Notes: generated by a model from the sequence alone, not told the origin. 45,509 nt of DNA from Spirochaetaceae bacterium (GCA_031278215.1 JAITKV010000044.1:1-45509); one strand, 5' to 3'. Positions 23,217 to 33,014 are shown, counted from the stretch's first letter. Numbers and translations: made by a program.

Positions 23217-25049
23217 ATGGCTGGAAAAAATGATCCATCGATCTATGACGATAGAACTACCATCGGTTCCTCCGATGAACTGGACGAATACGGCGTATGG
23301 GTAAAAAGCGAACCCCAGGATCTTTCCTCTTCCCTGCCGGATATCGAGGAACTGCCCGATATTGACACGGGGTTTGCCGACGATTTGGAACTGCCTGATT
23401 TTTCAAACGATCCAAGCGCCGAAGCCGCTTTTTCCGCCCCCGGTTCCGATTCCACTGCAGATCTTGAATTTGAAGAAATCCCGGAAACTTCGGAACTTCC
23501 CACGGGCCTTGATCCCATTTCGGTGGATAAAGACGGCTTTACCGAAGTTTCCATGAACGATTTTCTTGATTCCGAAACCACCCTGGCCCCTCCCAAAAGC
23601 ATCGACTTCGGCAACCTGGACAGCAACGTGGCCGAAATGGAGCCCGAAAACCTTGAACCGGTTCCCCAGACCGCCGGGGCTTCGCCGGGGGCCGCGGATC
23701 TTTCCACACAGCTGTTAATGAAGATCGCCGATGAACTTTCGTCGATTAAAAAAGAGCTTGCCAGCCTTAAACATGAACTGGGGGTGGTTCGGAAAGAAGT
23801 TAAGAGCGAGGCCGCCGAACCCAAGGGGGGCGGATTCTTTGACGAAGAGGATGACGAAAAAATCGCCCTTACCGGCGACGAGTTGGATAATATTCTTAAT
23901 ACCGCGGACTTTACGGAAGAAGCCGGTTCCGGCGAAGCCCTGGGGGACCAGGGTGTTGAAAACGGCGGGCTCCTGGACCTGGAAGCGGACTCCGAACTAA
24001 ACGCCGAAGAAAACCTTTCCGATAAGGACGACCTTTTAAGCGAAAGCGGCGAAGAGGAAAATTCCGGTTTTACCGATCCGGTGGACATGAGTTTTGACGA
24101 AGTGGATCTTTCCGAACTGGACGGGGCAATAGAAGTTGAGGATAAGGTAAAAAACCTAAACGACGAACTTGACATCTCCCTGGATCTTTCAACGGAGGAT
24201 CTGCCGGATTTTAGCGCCGAACCGCCGGAACTGAACGACCTGCGGCAGGAAGGGGCCATGCCCGTTACCCCGGCGCCGGAGGACGCCAGCTACCTGGAAG
24301 AAGATCCCCTGGCCGCGGATTTTAGCGCCGGCGATCAAATCGACCTTTCGGGGGCGGTTATCGAAGAGCCGGATCTAAGCGCCCATATAACGGAAAACCC
24401 CGTTTCGGAACCCGCCATAGATAATATTTCCATCGATCTGGAAATGGAAGAACCCAATTCTCTGGGAATTTCGGCGGCGGACGCCTCGGCGGACGCCTTG
24501 GCGAACGCCGCCGGGGATGACTTTGTGTTTGAACCCGAAGAAACCATGGAAATTCCCGTAACCGAAGAGCCGGTTATTGATGACGCCGGCCCTCTGGCCG
24601 CGGACTCGCCCTTTTCTTCCGAAGATCTGGACCTGGGCCCCCCGGCCGCGGACTCGCCTTTTTCTTCCGAGGATCTGGACATCGGCTCGATGCCGGCGTT
24701 TTCCGAAGAGCCGGTTATTGACGACGCCGGCCCTCTGGCCGCGGACTCGCCCTTTTCTTCCGAAGAGCCGGACCTGGGCTCCCCGGCGGCGCTTTCCGGC
24801 GGCGCCGATCCCTTCGCCGGCCCCCTTGAAGCTCCGGCGGAAGAAAGTCCGGCGCTCCCCCCCGCCGCGGAAGAACTAGGCGGGCCTTCCGGGGCTATTC
24901 CTTCAAATCTTAAACAGGAACTTAAAACGGTTCTTTCGTATATGGATCAGCTTTTGGAATCTTTGCCGGAAGATAAAATCGAAGAATTTGCCAAGTCCGA
25001 ATACTTCGATACGTATAAAAAACTTTTTGAGGAATTAGGTCTAGTTTAA
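23217..25049 (+). CDS. Large acidic repeat protein of unknown function
   Basis: 610 residues dominated by Asp, Glu, Ser, Pro and Ala, with no signal peptide or membrane segment. Three parts look structured: the start (YDDRTTIGSSDELDEYGVWV), a coiled coil at about 168-200 (KIADELSSIKKELASLKHEL), and the last about 45 residues (KQELKTVLSYMDQLLESLPE). The rest is low complexity, with near-identical repeats at about residues 450-525 (EEPVIDDAGPLAADSPFSSE). This layout suits a flexible scaffold with a docking C-terminus. I do not recognise a family. It is the first gene of a four-gene operon; the next gene starts directly after its stop. Confidence 0.7.
   Translation: MAGKNDPSIYDDRTTIGSSDELDEYGVWVKSEPQDLSSSLPDIEELPDIDTGFADDLELPDFSNDPSAEAAFSAPGSDSTADLEFEEIPETSELPTGLDPISVDKDGFTEVSMNDFLDSETTLAPPKSIDFGNLDSNVAEMEPENLEPVPQTAGASPGAADLSTQLLMKIADELSSIKKELASLKHELGVVRKEVKSEAAEPKGGGFFDEEDDEKIALTGDELDNILNTADFTEEAGSGEALGDQGVENGGLLDLEADSELNAEENLSDKDDLLSESGEEENSGFTDPVDMSFDEVDLSELDGAIEVEDKVKNLNDELDISLDLSTEDLPDFSAEPPELNDLRQEGAMPVTPAPEDASYLEEDPLAADFSAGDQIDLSGAVIEEPDLSAHITENPVSEPAIDNISIDLEMEEPNSLGISAADASADALANAAGDDFVFEPEETMEIPVTEEPVIDDAGPLAADSPFSSEDLDLGPPAADSPFSSEDLDIGSMPAFSEEPVIDDAGPLAADSPFSSEEPDLGSPAALSGGADPFAGPLEAPAEESPALPPAAEELGGPSGAIPSNLKQELKTVLSYMDQLLESLPEDKIEEFAKSEYFDTYKKLFEELGLV
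24560..24780 (+). repeat. Internal repeats in the acidic protein gene
   Basis: A block starting GAAGAGCCGGTTATTGA recurs about 143 bp later, and the segment GCCGCGGACTCGCC recurs three times. Repeats are in frame and encode acidic Ser/Pro-rich sequence. Confidence 0.75.
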
Positions 25050-26108
25050 ATGGGGCTTTTACGAAAAGCCACAATAAGCCCTTCGTCCCCTACTTTAGAT
25101 GAAATGGGGGCCGCCCTGTGTTCGCGGCTCCTTTCTTTACGGCCCGGCCGCGCCAGGGCCGAAACAGCCGTAACGCTCCTAAAAGCCTACGGTTCCTTTT
25201 CCGCGGGGTGTTGTCTTGCCCTAAACGGGGCGTCGTATGTCCCCTATGCTTCCGTGGGAACCGCCGCCGCGGGTTTTCCTTCGGAAAACCTGGAACCCCT
25301 AGAGGGCAAAACGTACTATTCCGTGGACTACAGGGCTTCCGGTGAATTTGACCCTTCCCCGCTGCGGTTCTGGGCCTTTCCCCTGGCCCCGGCGCAGGAC
25401 CGGTATCCTCAGGCGATCTTTACGGTGGGGGAAGATCAGGATTCTTTTAACGGCGAAATGATCCAAGCGGTGCTTCAAAAGGCCGGGGAAGTTTTTCTTC
25501 CCCCCGGGGGGCCGGAAGAGGCGGAGGAGCCGGGGGTATCGTGGGAACCGGAGGGGCCGGAAGAGACTTCCGTCATGGATCCATCGGACATGGAATTACA
25601 CGCCGCCGATTCCTCCGGGGCGGCGCCCCCGGCCGCGGAAGGGCCCGGTGAAAATTCCTTCGATATTGAAACGGAGCTTACCAAGATCCGTGAACAACCC
25701 GGAACCTTTGACATAGCCGGTTCTTCCTCCGGGGGGCTTTTAAGCCGTATTACCAAGGGCCGGGCCCCGCAGGAACAGGAAGATCTTCTTCCCGCTTCGG
25801 CCGTCGAAAAAACGGTGATGGACATTCTAAGCGCCGGCCACGAAAAATTCGGATCCTTCCAGGGACTTATCATTGAAGCCCTCCGGTATTCGGCGGATGA
25901 ATTTACCGGCCGCATAGGAACCATGGTCTCCACCTTCGGGCTGGTCCAAGGGATTGCCCCCGGACGCTGCCTGGTTCTTTTTGACGCCGCCCGGGACGGG
26001 GAACTTATAGCCCGGCATCTTATGAAGACCGTGCCGGGAAAAAATATATTTAACTTTGAAGCCGAAGGTTCCCAGGAGGCTTTTGTCCTTCTTAAACCAT
26101 ACCTTTAA
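25050..26108 (+). CDS. Conserved-looking protein of unknown function upstream of the Maf-like genes
   Basis: 352 residues without signal peptide. An N-terminal globular part (about 1-145; SFSAGCCLALNG, YYSVDYRASGEFDPSPLRFW) and a C-terminal globular part (about 235-352; FGSFQGLIIEALRYSADEF, FGLVQGIAPGRCLVLFD) flank an acidic Pro-rich linker. I do not recognise the family. The start abuts the upstream stop and its own stop abuts the next ATG, so all are translated from one mRNA. Strict coupling to the DUF115 genes suggests a shared process. Confidence 0.65.
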   Translation: MGLLRKATISPSSPTLDEMGAALCSRLLSLRPGRARAETAVTLLKAYGSFSAGCCLALNGASYVPYASVGTAAAGFPSENLEPLEGKTYYSVDYRASGEFDPSPLRFWAFPLAPAQDRYPQAIFTVGEDQDSFNGEMIQAVLQKAGEVFLPPGGPEEAEEPGVSWEPEGPEETSVMDPSDMELHAADSSGAAPPAAEGPGENSFDIETELTKIREQPGTFDIAGSSSGGLLSRITKGRAPQEQEDLLPASAVEKTVMDILSAGHEKFGSFQGLIIEALRYSADEFTGRIGTMVSTFGLVQGIAPGRCLVLFDAARDGELIARHLMKTVPGKNIFNFEAEGSQEAFVLLKPYL

Positions 26109-27623
26109 ATGACCGAAAAACTTGTTCCTGCCCAAAACGGTTATATCGTCTATGCGGGGGATAGGGCTCTTCATTCCCGGTACAATCCCGCCGGAGAGGC
26201 GGAAAAGTACATTGCATCCCTGGAACTGGAAAAACCGTACCGCTGGTTTATCTTGCTTGAACCGGGGCTGGGGTACCTGGAAGCGGCCCTGCAAAAACGC
26301 TTTCCAGGATCCCGGATCATTACCCTTCATTGTTCTTCCTTCTACGGGGAAGAAAAAAACCTGGGGGCCTTCGGAGGCGCCGCTAAAACCGAAGGACTAT
26401 GCTGGTACCCCGGCTGCGGCAAAGAACTGGAACCCTTTCTGGAGGATCTTATTACCGGCCCCGACGGATCCGGGGTAAAGCTTATCGAATGGCGTCCTTC
26501 GATTAAGGCCTACGGTTCCGCCTGCCTGGACCTCGCGGGCAGAACCGCGGAATGCCTGCGGCGCATCAACGCCAACAGGATCACGGTAAAAAATTTCGGC
26601 CGGCGCTGGCTGCGAAACGGATTACGGAACCTGGATATTCTGCGTAATCCCCTTGAAGTCCGAAGCGGAACCCGGCCCCTGCTTATCTGCGCCGCCGGGC
26701 CCAGCCTGGAAGACGCGCTGGATAACATGGGGGAATGGAGCCATTTCCCCGCCAGGCCCCTGGTGATGGCCGTTTCTTCCGCGGTCCCCGCCCTGCTCCA
26801 CCGGAAGATCCTGCCGGATCTGATCATCACAACCGACGGCGGCGGCTGGGCCCTGTTCCATCTTTTTGAAAGCTGCCGGGAAATCCCGAAGGACCCCGGG
26901 GCCCCTTCCCATGCCCCGGGGCGTCCAATCATAGCCGCGGGGTTTACCGCGGCCCTGCCTTCCCAGATGGAAGTATGGCCCGCGCTGATCCTCTGCGACG
27001 GAAGCCTGTGGCAGGAACTTCTTTTACGAACCTTTCAGCTTCCCTTTGTATCCTTTCCGCAGCGGGGCACCGTAAGCGCCTCGGCCCTGGATCTGGCCCT
27101 GTATTTAACCGCCGGCAGGGTGTATATTACGGGACTTGATTTTGCCCACCGGGACCTTAAAACCCATGCCCGGCCCTATGCCCTTGAAAAGGCCCTGGAA
27201 CAGGGGGTTTCCCGGTTCAGGCCCCTGTATTCCCGAAGCTTCGAGCGGGAAAGGATCATCGACGGCGCCGGCAGCCACAAAATATACGCCGCCTGGTTTA
27301 AAACATACGCCGACTCCTTTCCCGGACGAATTTATTCCCTGGGGGGCAGGAAGGATCTGGGCATTCCCCAGGCCGCGGCGGGCATGGAATGTGAAGGCTC
27401 CGCCGCGGAGACCGGTCTTTGCATCCGGGCCGCGGCGGGAACAAAGCCCCCGGGAGGCGTCAAGGCCGGGGTGTCGCTTTTGCTGGAGGCCCTTGATCAT
27501 CCGGGCATGAAGACCCGGCTAATCCGGGAACTGGGGGAACTTTTACTGCCCGGCGCCCCGGCGGAAGAAAAAGATTTTTTCGGCGAATTAAAAAACCAGC
27601 TAACGGAACTGTGCCATGGATAA
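26109..27623 (+). CDS. MptE-like / motility accessory factor (DUF115) protein, first copy
   Basis: 504 residues. The central MptE-like/MAF_flag10 domain contains the nucleotide-binding motif RPLLICAAGPSLEDAL (about 195-210) and later YITGLDFAHRD. Family members include archaeal MptE (6-hydroxymethylpterin diphosphokinase) and the Maf proteins needed for flagellin glycosylation with nonulosonic acids. In a spirochete a role in flagellar filament modification is the better guess. No sialic or pseudaminic acid synthesis gene is in the window. It overlaps the second copy by 8 bp. Confidence 0.8.
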   Translation: MTEKLVPAQNGYIVYAGDRALHSRYNPAGEAEKYIASLELEKPYRWFILLEPGLGYLEAALQKRFPGSRIITLHCSSFYGEEKNLGAFGGAAKTEGLCWYPGCGKELEPFLEDLITGPDGSGVKLIEWRPSIKAYGSACLDLAGRTAECLRRINANRITVKNFGRRWLRNGLRNLDILRNPLEVRSGTRPLLICAAGPSLEDALDNMGEWSHFPARPLVMAVSSAVPALLHRKILPDLIITTDGGGWALFHLFESCREIPKDPGAPSHAPGRPIIAAGFTAALPSQMEVWPALILCDGSLWQELLLRTFQLPFVSFPQRGTVSASALDLALYLTAGRVYITGLDFAHRDLKTHARPYALEKALEQGVSRFRPLYSRSFERERIIDGAGSHKIYAAWFKTYADSFPGRIYSLGGRKDLGIPQAAAGMECEGSAAETGLCIRAAAGTKPPGGVKAGVSLLLEALDHPGMKTRLIRELGELLLPGAPAEEKDFFGELKNQLTELCHG

Positions 27624-29253
27624 ACAGTGCTTTGAACGAAATCTGCTGGCCCTTTCAAGCACCGATCCAAGGCTCTGCAGCGGGCTTTCTTCCGCGGTAA
27701 CCACCCGGGGCATATACCGGTTCCTTGAATCTAGAACCGGCGAAGTCATTCCCGCCCTGCTGGATTCCACGGGGCAAGCCCATCCCCTCCATTCCACGGT
27801 AGATCCCCACAGGGAAGGGGAACGGCTTATTTCCACCCTGCACGAAGAGGGCTACGTTATTTTTCTGGGGTTAGGGGGCGCCTTTGCCGCGGAAGCGGCC
27901 CTGGAACGGACCGAAACAAAAAAAGTTCTGGTGATCGAATATGACCGGGACGGCATTGCCGAGTTATTGAGCAGCCGGGATTATATATCATTGTTAAAGG
28001 ATCCCCGGTTTCGCATTCTGCCGGATCCTTCCGAAGCCGACATAGAAAAATACCTGCTGGAAACCTATATTCCCGCCGTGGACGGCGGCATCCGGGTATT
28101 TCCTCTGCGGATCCGCACGGACAAAGAGGAACGCTTTAGCGCCGCCGGGGACGCCATTAAAAGATCGATAGACGCCGTCTCCCGGGACTATTCGGTACAG
28201 GCATACTTTGGCAAGCGATGGTTTGCCAACATTATCCGCAACCTGCCCCTGGCGGAAGGCCGGCTTCCCGTGCTTCCGCCCCTGCGGCGGGCCGCGATAT
28301 GCGCGGCCGGGCCTTCTCTGGACGAGCAGATCCCCCGGATTAAAAAGAACCGGGATTCCTATTTTCTTATCGCCGCGGATACTTCTCTTTCTGTCCTGCT
28401 CCACGGGGGGATAGAGCCCGACGGGGTTGTTTCAATAGACTGCCAGCATATCAGTTACCGCCATTTTTTTCAGGCCCTGCCGGCAAAGACCATGCTCTTT
28501 TTAGACCTTGCCAGCCCTCCGCCGGTCGGCGCGAGGACGGAAAACCGTTTTTTCTTCTGCGGCGGCCACCCCCTAACCCGGTATATCAGCCGGAAATGGC
28601 GGGCCCTGCCGGTGCTGGACACATCGGGGGCAAATGTAAGTTACGCGGCGTTTTCTTTGGCGGAAATTCTGGGGGCCGGGGAAATTATTCTGTACGGGGC
28701 GGATTTTTCGTATCCCCAGGGGCAGACCTATGCCCGGGGAACCTACATCTACCCCTACTTTGAATGTTTCCAGTCCCGGCACACGCCCCTGGAAGCCCAG
28801 CATTCGGCTTTTCTTTACCGGGACCCGTCGTTAAAGAAAGAAAGTCCCCCGGACCGGCCGTGGTACTACGAAACCCAGTCCCTTCGGTTTTACCGGGAAA
28901 GGCTTTACCAAAAAGCGGCTTCTTCGGGACTACGGGTCGAAGCCCCGGGGCCCTGGGGAACCCTGCTGCTTTGCCGCGGTTCTTCCACCAGGAACCTTTC
29001 TATCCTGTCCACCGGTCCGGTTCGGCAGGGGGCCATGGATTTTTTGCGATCCTATAAAAAATCCCTTGAAGCGCTTCGATCCTTTGATCCCCTGGAAGAG
29101 GCGGAACCCACGGAAGAGGCGGAACTGCTGACCACCCTGCTGCCCCTGGCGGCCTTTATACGAAAAAAATCCGGCGCCATAAACAAAAAGGCTTTTTTTG
29201 AAAGCCTTAAATCCTGCTGCCTGGAAGAACTTTCACGGGTTATTCATAACTAA
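27616..29253 (+). CDS. MptE-like / motility accessory factor (DUF115) protein, second copy
   Basis: 545 residues, a divergent paralogue of the preceding gene. The binding motif is AAICAAGPSLDEQIPRI (about 223-240), followed by LIAADTSLSVLLHGGIEPDG and IILYGADFSYPQGQTYARG, all typical of DUF115. An N-terminal Rossmann-like part (IFLGLGGAFAAEAAL, VLVIEYDRDG) precedes it, as in Maf proteins. The two copies may act on different flagellins or as a heteromer. The last 14 bp overlap the convergent LptD-like gene. Confidence 0.8.
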   Translation: MDKQCFERNLLALSSTDPRLCSGLSSAVTTRGIYRFLESRTGEVIPALLDSTGQAHPLHSTVDPHREGERLISTLHEEGYVIFLGLGGAFAAEAALERTETKKVLVIEYDRDGIAELLSSRDYISLLKDPRFRILPDPSEADIEKYLLETYIPAVDGGIRVFPLRIRTDKEERFSAAGDAIKRSIDAVSRDYSVQAYFGKRWFANIIRNLPLAEGRLPVLPPLRRAAICAAGPSLDEQIPRIKKNRDSYFLIAADTSLSVLLHGGIEPDGVVSIDCQHISYRHFFQALPAKTMLFLDLASPPPVGARTENRFFFCGGHPLTRYISRKWRALPVLDTSGANVSYAAFSLAEILGAGEIILYGADFSYPQGQTYARGTYIYPYFECFQSRHTPLEAQHSAFLYRDPSLKKESPPDRPWYYETQSLRFYRERLYQKAASSGLRVEAPGPWGTLLLCRGSSTRNLSILSTGPVRQGAMDFLRSYKKSLEALRSFDPLEEAEPTEEAELLTTLLPLAAFIRKKSGAINKKAFFESLKSCCLEELSRVIHN

Positions 29254-32200
29254 GCCCCTTATCGGTGGTATATTCCAGGGAGGTTTTTATTTCCCGTATG
29301 GGCTTCCACTGGACCGTAAATGAAATTTCGGTATTAAACTTATATTGCAGCGCGGCGCTGTCAAATTCCGGCGTTAGGCGCATCCCCAACGTCGCGTCCC
29401 AATCTCCCAGGTGGTGTACAAGATCAAGGCCAAAGGATTTTAATTTAAACCCCGACGCCTTTCGTTTATCCACGCTGTCGAAGCGGAACGAATTGATTAA
29501 ATCCACAAAAGGATTTTTTTCTCCGGGCATTTCAATGTCCACATCGTTAAAGAAAGGCAGGCCCTGGAAGTACCGGAAGATCTCGGAATTTTCGGAATGG
29601 GAATTTACGGTGATGTCAAAAAAGCGGTTTATTTTGGCGGTCAGCCCCAGGGTAAAATAAAACTTTGAATAGGAATAACGCTGCAGGTCAAAGGTTAATC
29701 CCGTATTCACATTCCCCTCAAAACTAAGCCGCCGGCCGTCGTTGAATGAATGGGTCTTGGTATAGCCGACGCTTAATTCCTGGGGATTAAGCTTTTCGTC
29801 CCCCGATTTAAGATGCCATCCCCCCGCGGGGTTCCCGGCCTGATCAACAAGGTAATAGCCCTGGGAACGGGTGGCGGTAAACGAAACGCGTAGCCCGCCC
29901 CAGGTTAAACTGCTGTTAAGGATCGTAAAATCCGACAGTTCCGGATCGTATACCATATAGTGCCAGAAAAAAAGAGTATCGGTAAAGCGCAGGGTTTCGG
30001 TAAAATAGATCGGCTCATAACTAGGATCGTCAAAGGGATCCCATATTCTGCTTCGGGCGTTGGTTTCGGACGCCCCGGCCCGGACGGTGGCGTCCCAGGC
30101 CAGGGAATTTTCTTCCGGGGGAATGTCCGCGGTAATGTAGAGGCTTTGCAGCTTGTCCATGACGGTAAGGTTAAAATTTGCCTGGACCCGGTGAAATTCA
30201 ATATCCTCGCGGTTCCATCTTCCCCACCGCAGGTCCCAGGAATCTCCGGAAAGGTCGTATTCCGACTTGCCCATAAGCCCCTTTAGGTTGTATTGGAAAT
30301 TGGTAGTGCTCCACGCCTGGCTTTGATAAAAAGGCCACAGGGTAAAACCGTATTCCACGGAGCCGGAAAGGTATGTCATATTATGAACCTGCCGCATGGC
30401 GTTTTCCCGTTCCGCCGGGGTGTCGTATTCCGGGGCCTGTTTATTAAGGTAGGTGTAATCCTGCCAAGACGAGGCGCCGTAAAACCGCAGGTTGTGGGTA
30501 TAAATATTCCGATTTTCCGACAGGGTTAGTCCTACGGCGCCGTCGGCGCCGATTGTAAAAAACTGATAGGCCAGATCCCCCCAGTCTATGTCGTCCGGGC
30601 CGGTCCAGGAACTGGAGTTAAGCTTTATCTCCGAGACCGCCGAAGGAGTTAACCTGTAATCCAGGGTAAAGCGGCGCCCCCCCAGGGCCGGAACCTGCAG
30701 GGTCCTGTTTAGCTCCGGGGGGCTCAGGGACAGGGGCTCCTCTTGATCCTGAGCTTCCGGCTCCTCCGGCCACGGTGATATGGGCCTTCCCCATCCCGGC
30801 AAAACCGCCTCCTCCGTTTCCCCGGCCTGCGCCCGTTCGCCCAGGGACAGGGGCTCTCCCCCTATGGAGGCGGCTATGGAAAAGAGGGTAAATCTATCCG
30901 GATAAAAAAACGACAGGTCCGGAGGGTAGGACAGCTTGCTGTCGGGAGCCGGCTTGGTTGATCTGGTTTCAAAGCTAACCGAATTGGCGATGCTGGTAAT
31001 AGACAGTTCGTTTATATAGGGGCTCATGCCGGCGGTTACAAACGAAATGTTCCCCGTAATGTTCCAGTTATAGGAACCGATGGAACTGTCGCTGATGTTT
31101 GTATCGGGGCTTGTGCTGCTGCGGATCAGGGTAAACAGGCTGGAATCCTCCGAACGGCGCATAAAATCGTTGTCCACATAGGGATCCGAATACAGGGGCA
31201 GGTTCCAGGAAAGCCGGGATGACGCGGCCAGGGCGCCGGAGCCTTCCACGGAGCCGACACTGACAAGGCGGTACCGGAAGGGAACGCCGGCGTCAAAAAA
31301 ATGCGACCGGCGCCACCGGCTGGCGCCGTCGTATTTTGGGTAAAAGGGGGTATAGTTTCCGTAATCATAGGCAATGTCCCGGCTAAACCCCAGTCCCAGG
31401 GAAAAAAGCAATTCGCCAAAGGGCCCCCGGGGGGGTACGATTAACTCCGTTCCAAGGTAATACCCCAGGTTGGCGTAGGCGTCCGCGAGGAGGGAAAGTT
31501 TTACCTCGCTTTCGTCCCTAAGCTTGCGCCCCGTGCTTCGAAGGAAAATCCCTTCCTGCCTTTTTTCTATTCCGGCGCCGCTTCCCATGATGGTGGTGAT
31601 GGAACTTTCTTCGGAAGAACTGCTTATCTTGGGCCTGCCTAAAATATAGGTGGTGGTCTGCACAAAGCTTCCTTCCCGGGTGCGAATGCCAAGCACGGGA
31701 TGAAAGATAAGTTCGTCCGCGGGAACAAAAAAATAGGGAAGGTACAAGACGGGGATTTCTCCTACCTTAACTACCGCGTTAAAAACCGCCCAGTCCGAAC
31801 CGGGCAAAAGCCAAAGTCGCGACGCGTTAATGGACCAATAAGATTCATCATCGTTGGGGTTTGTTATTTTTGCCCGGCGCAGGACCGTGGAATCTTCGCC
31901 GCTCCGGGAAATTACTTCTCCCTCAAAGCGGTACTCGATTTCTCCGTCGCTAATCGCCCGGTCCGAGGTTCCTTTCATAAATGCGGTGGACCAGTTGTCC
32001 AGATTAACCGTTATTCCGTCCCCCCAAAAGGTTTCGATGGTGTCCGCCATTTCTTTAACGTACTCCACCGAACCCGAGGCGGTCATGATCTTCCGGGTCC
32101 GGTTATAGAGGATCTCTTCTGCCCGGATCCGGTGGTTTATTTCCCCGTCTTTAAGGCTTACCGAAACCCCTCCCTGGAGCCGGGCGTATTCCTCATGCAC

Positions 32201-32989
32201 CGATTCGACGGTAAAGTACTCGGTGGTTCTGGCGGATTCTATGATGATAAGGAGGGGCCGCTTTTCCGGCCCCGTTTCGACGGTTTCCTGTAGTACCGGC
32301 GGTTCTTCCGTACCCGCCGCCTGTTCCGCCGCACCCGCCGCCGCCGTACCCGGCGCCGCCGCCTGCTCCGCCGCACCCGGCGCCTGTTCCGCCGCACCCG
32401 CCGTACCCGGCGCCGCCGCCGGCCCCGCCGTGTCCGCCGTACCCGGCGCCGCCGCCTGTTCCGCCGCGCCCGGCGCCTGCCCCGCCGTGTCCGCCGCGCC
32501 CGCCGCCTGCTCCGCCGTGTCCGCCGCCTGCCCCGCCGTGTCCGCCGCCTGCTCCGCCGCACCCGCCGCCGCCGCCGCCTGCTCCGCCGCACCCGCCGCC
32601 GCCGCCGCCTGTTCCGCCGCGTCCGCCGTACCCGGCGCCGCCGCCTGTTCCGCCGCACCCGCCGTACCCGGCGCCGCCGCCTGCTCCGCCGCGTCCGCCG
32701 CCGCCGTACCCGGCGCCGCCGCGGGGTCCTGTTCGGGGGACCCAAGGGCGCCACGGTAATACAACCGCAGCCGGCCGGCAAGAACATCCTTGCCGCCTTC
32801 GTCGTCCAGCCCAAGGCTCCGGCACCAGTCCGCCAGTTCCCGGCGGGAAGAAGTGGCTATGTCCCGTTCCAGCACGAATTCCCTGCTAAGGCCGGGCGGA
32901 TTATCCGGTGAAGCATCCGCAGGTTCTTCCTGGGCATAGAGCGCCGGGAATCTAAAAAGGATCAGAAAAAAAACCAGCAGCCTTTTCAT
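29240..32989 (-). CDS. LptD/OstA-like outer-membrane beta-barrel protein with SAP-like N-terminus
   Basis: 1249 residues from ATG 32989, which opens a signal peptide (MKRLLVFFLILFRFPALYAQ). Next comes a SAP-like motif (SRRELADWCRSLGLDDEGGK), then about 140 residues of Ala/Gly/Glu-rich repeats, then an OstA-like jelly-roll segment (EYARLQGGVSVSLKDGEINH to GEIPVLYLPYFFVPADELIF), then a large beta barrel to the C-terminus. LptD inserts LPS in other bacteria; treponemes lack classical LPS, so the substrate here may be another glycolipid. It resembles the treponemal LptD-like protein TP0515. The frame continues upstream to 33166 through 15-bp repeats, so a longer product cannot be excluded. It follows uvrA. 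Confidence 0.8.
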   Translation of the reverse strand: MKRLLVFFLILFRFPALYAQEEPADASPDNPPGLSREFVLERDIATSSRRELADWCRSLGLDDEGGKDVLAGRLRLYYRGALGSPEQDPAAAPGTAAADAAEQAAAPGTAGAAEQAAAPGTADAAEQAAAAAGAAEQAAAAAGAAEQAADTAGQAADTAEQAAGAADTAGQAPGAAEQAAAPGTADTAGPAAAPGTAGAAEQAPGAAEQAAAPGTAAAGAAEQAAGTEEPPVLQETVETGPEKRPLLIIIESARTTEYFTVESVHEEYARLQGGVSVSLKDGEINHRIRAEEILYNRTRKIMTASGSVEYVKEMADTIETFWGDGITVNLDNWSTAFMKGTSDRAISDGEIEYRFEGEVISRSGEDSTVLRRAKITNPNDDESYWSINASRLWLLPGSDWAVFNAVVKVGEIPVLYLPYFFVPADELIFHPVLGIRTREGSFVQTTTYILGRPKISSSSEESSITTIMGSGAGIEKRQEGIFLRSTGRKLRDESEVKLSLLADAYANLGYYLGTELIVPPRGPFGELLFSLGLGFSRDIAYDYGNYTPFYPKYDGASRWRRSHFFDAGVPFRYRLVSVGSVEGSGALAASSRLSWNLPLYSDPYVDNDFMRRSEDSSLFTLIRSSTSPDTNISDSSIGSYNWNITGNISFVTAGMSPYINELSITSIANSVSFETRSTKPAPDSKLSYPPDLSFFYPDRFTLFSIAASIGGEPLSLGERAQAGETEEAVLPGWGRPISPWPEEPEAQDQEEPLSLSPPELNRTLQVPALGGRRFTLDYRLTPSAVSEIKLNSSSWTGPDDIDWGDLAYQFFTIGADGAVGLTLSENRNIYTHNLRFYGASSWQDYTYLNKQAPEYDTPAERENAMRQVHNMTYLSGSVEYGFTLWPFYQSQAWSTTNFQYNLKGLMGKSEYDLSGDSWDLRWGRWNREDIEFHRVQANFNLTVMDKLQSLYITADIPPEENSLAWDATVRAGASETNARSRIWDPFDDPSYEPIYFTETLRFTDTLFFWHYMVYDPELSDFTILNSSLTWGGLRVSFTATRSQGYYLVDQAGNPAGGWHLKSGDEKLNPQELSVGYTKTHSFNDGRRLSFEGNVNTGLTFDLQRYSYSKFYFTLGLTAKINRFFDITVNSHSENSEIFRYFQGLPFFNDVDIEMPGEKNPFVDLINSFRFDSVDKRKASGFKLKSFGLDLVHHLGDWDATLGMRLTPEFDSAALQYKFNTEISFTVQWKPIREIKTSLEYTTDKGLSYE
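32315..32730 (-). repeat. Ala/Gly/Glu-coding low-complexity repeat in the LptD-like gene
   Basis: About 415 bp of irregular repeats built from GCCGCC, GCCGTACCC and GCCTGTTCC type units, coding for AAEQAAAPGT-like sequence. All frames on both strands are nearly stop-free here, which explains several long spurious ORFs. Confidence 0.85.
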
Positions 32990-33014
32990 TCGTAGTGGGG
33001 TTTGATACCCCGCC

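Noticed and set aside
32193-32825. Gly/Arg/Ala-rich ORFs on both strands over the LptD-like repeat
   Set aside because: They arise because the repeat has no stop codons in any frame; the LptD-like frame alone joins conserved domains on both sides.
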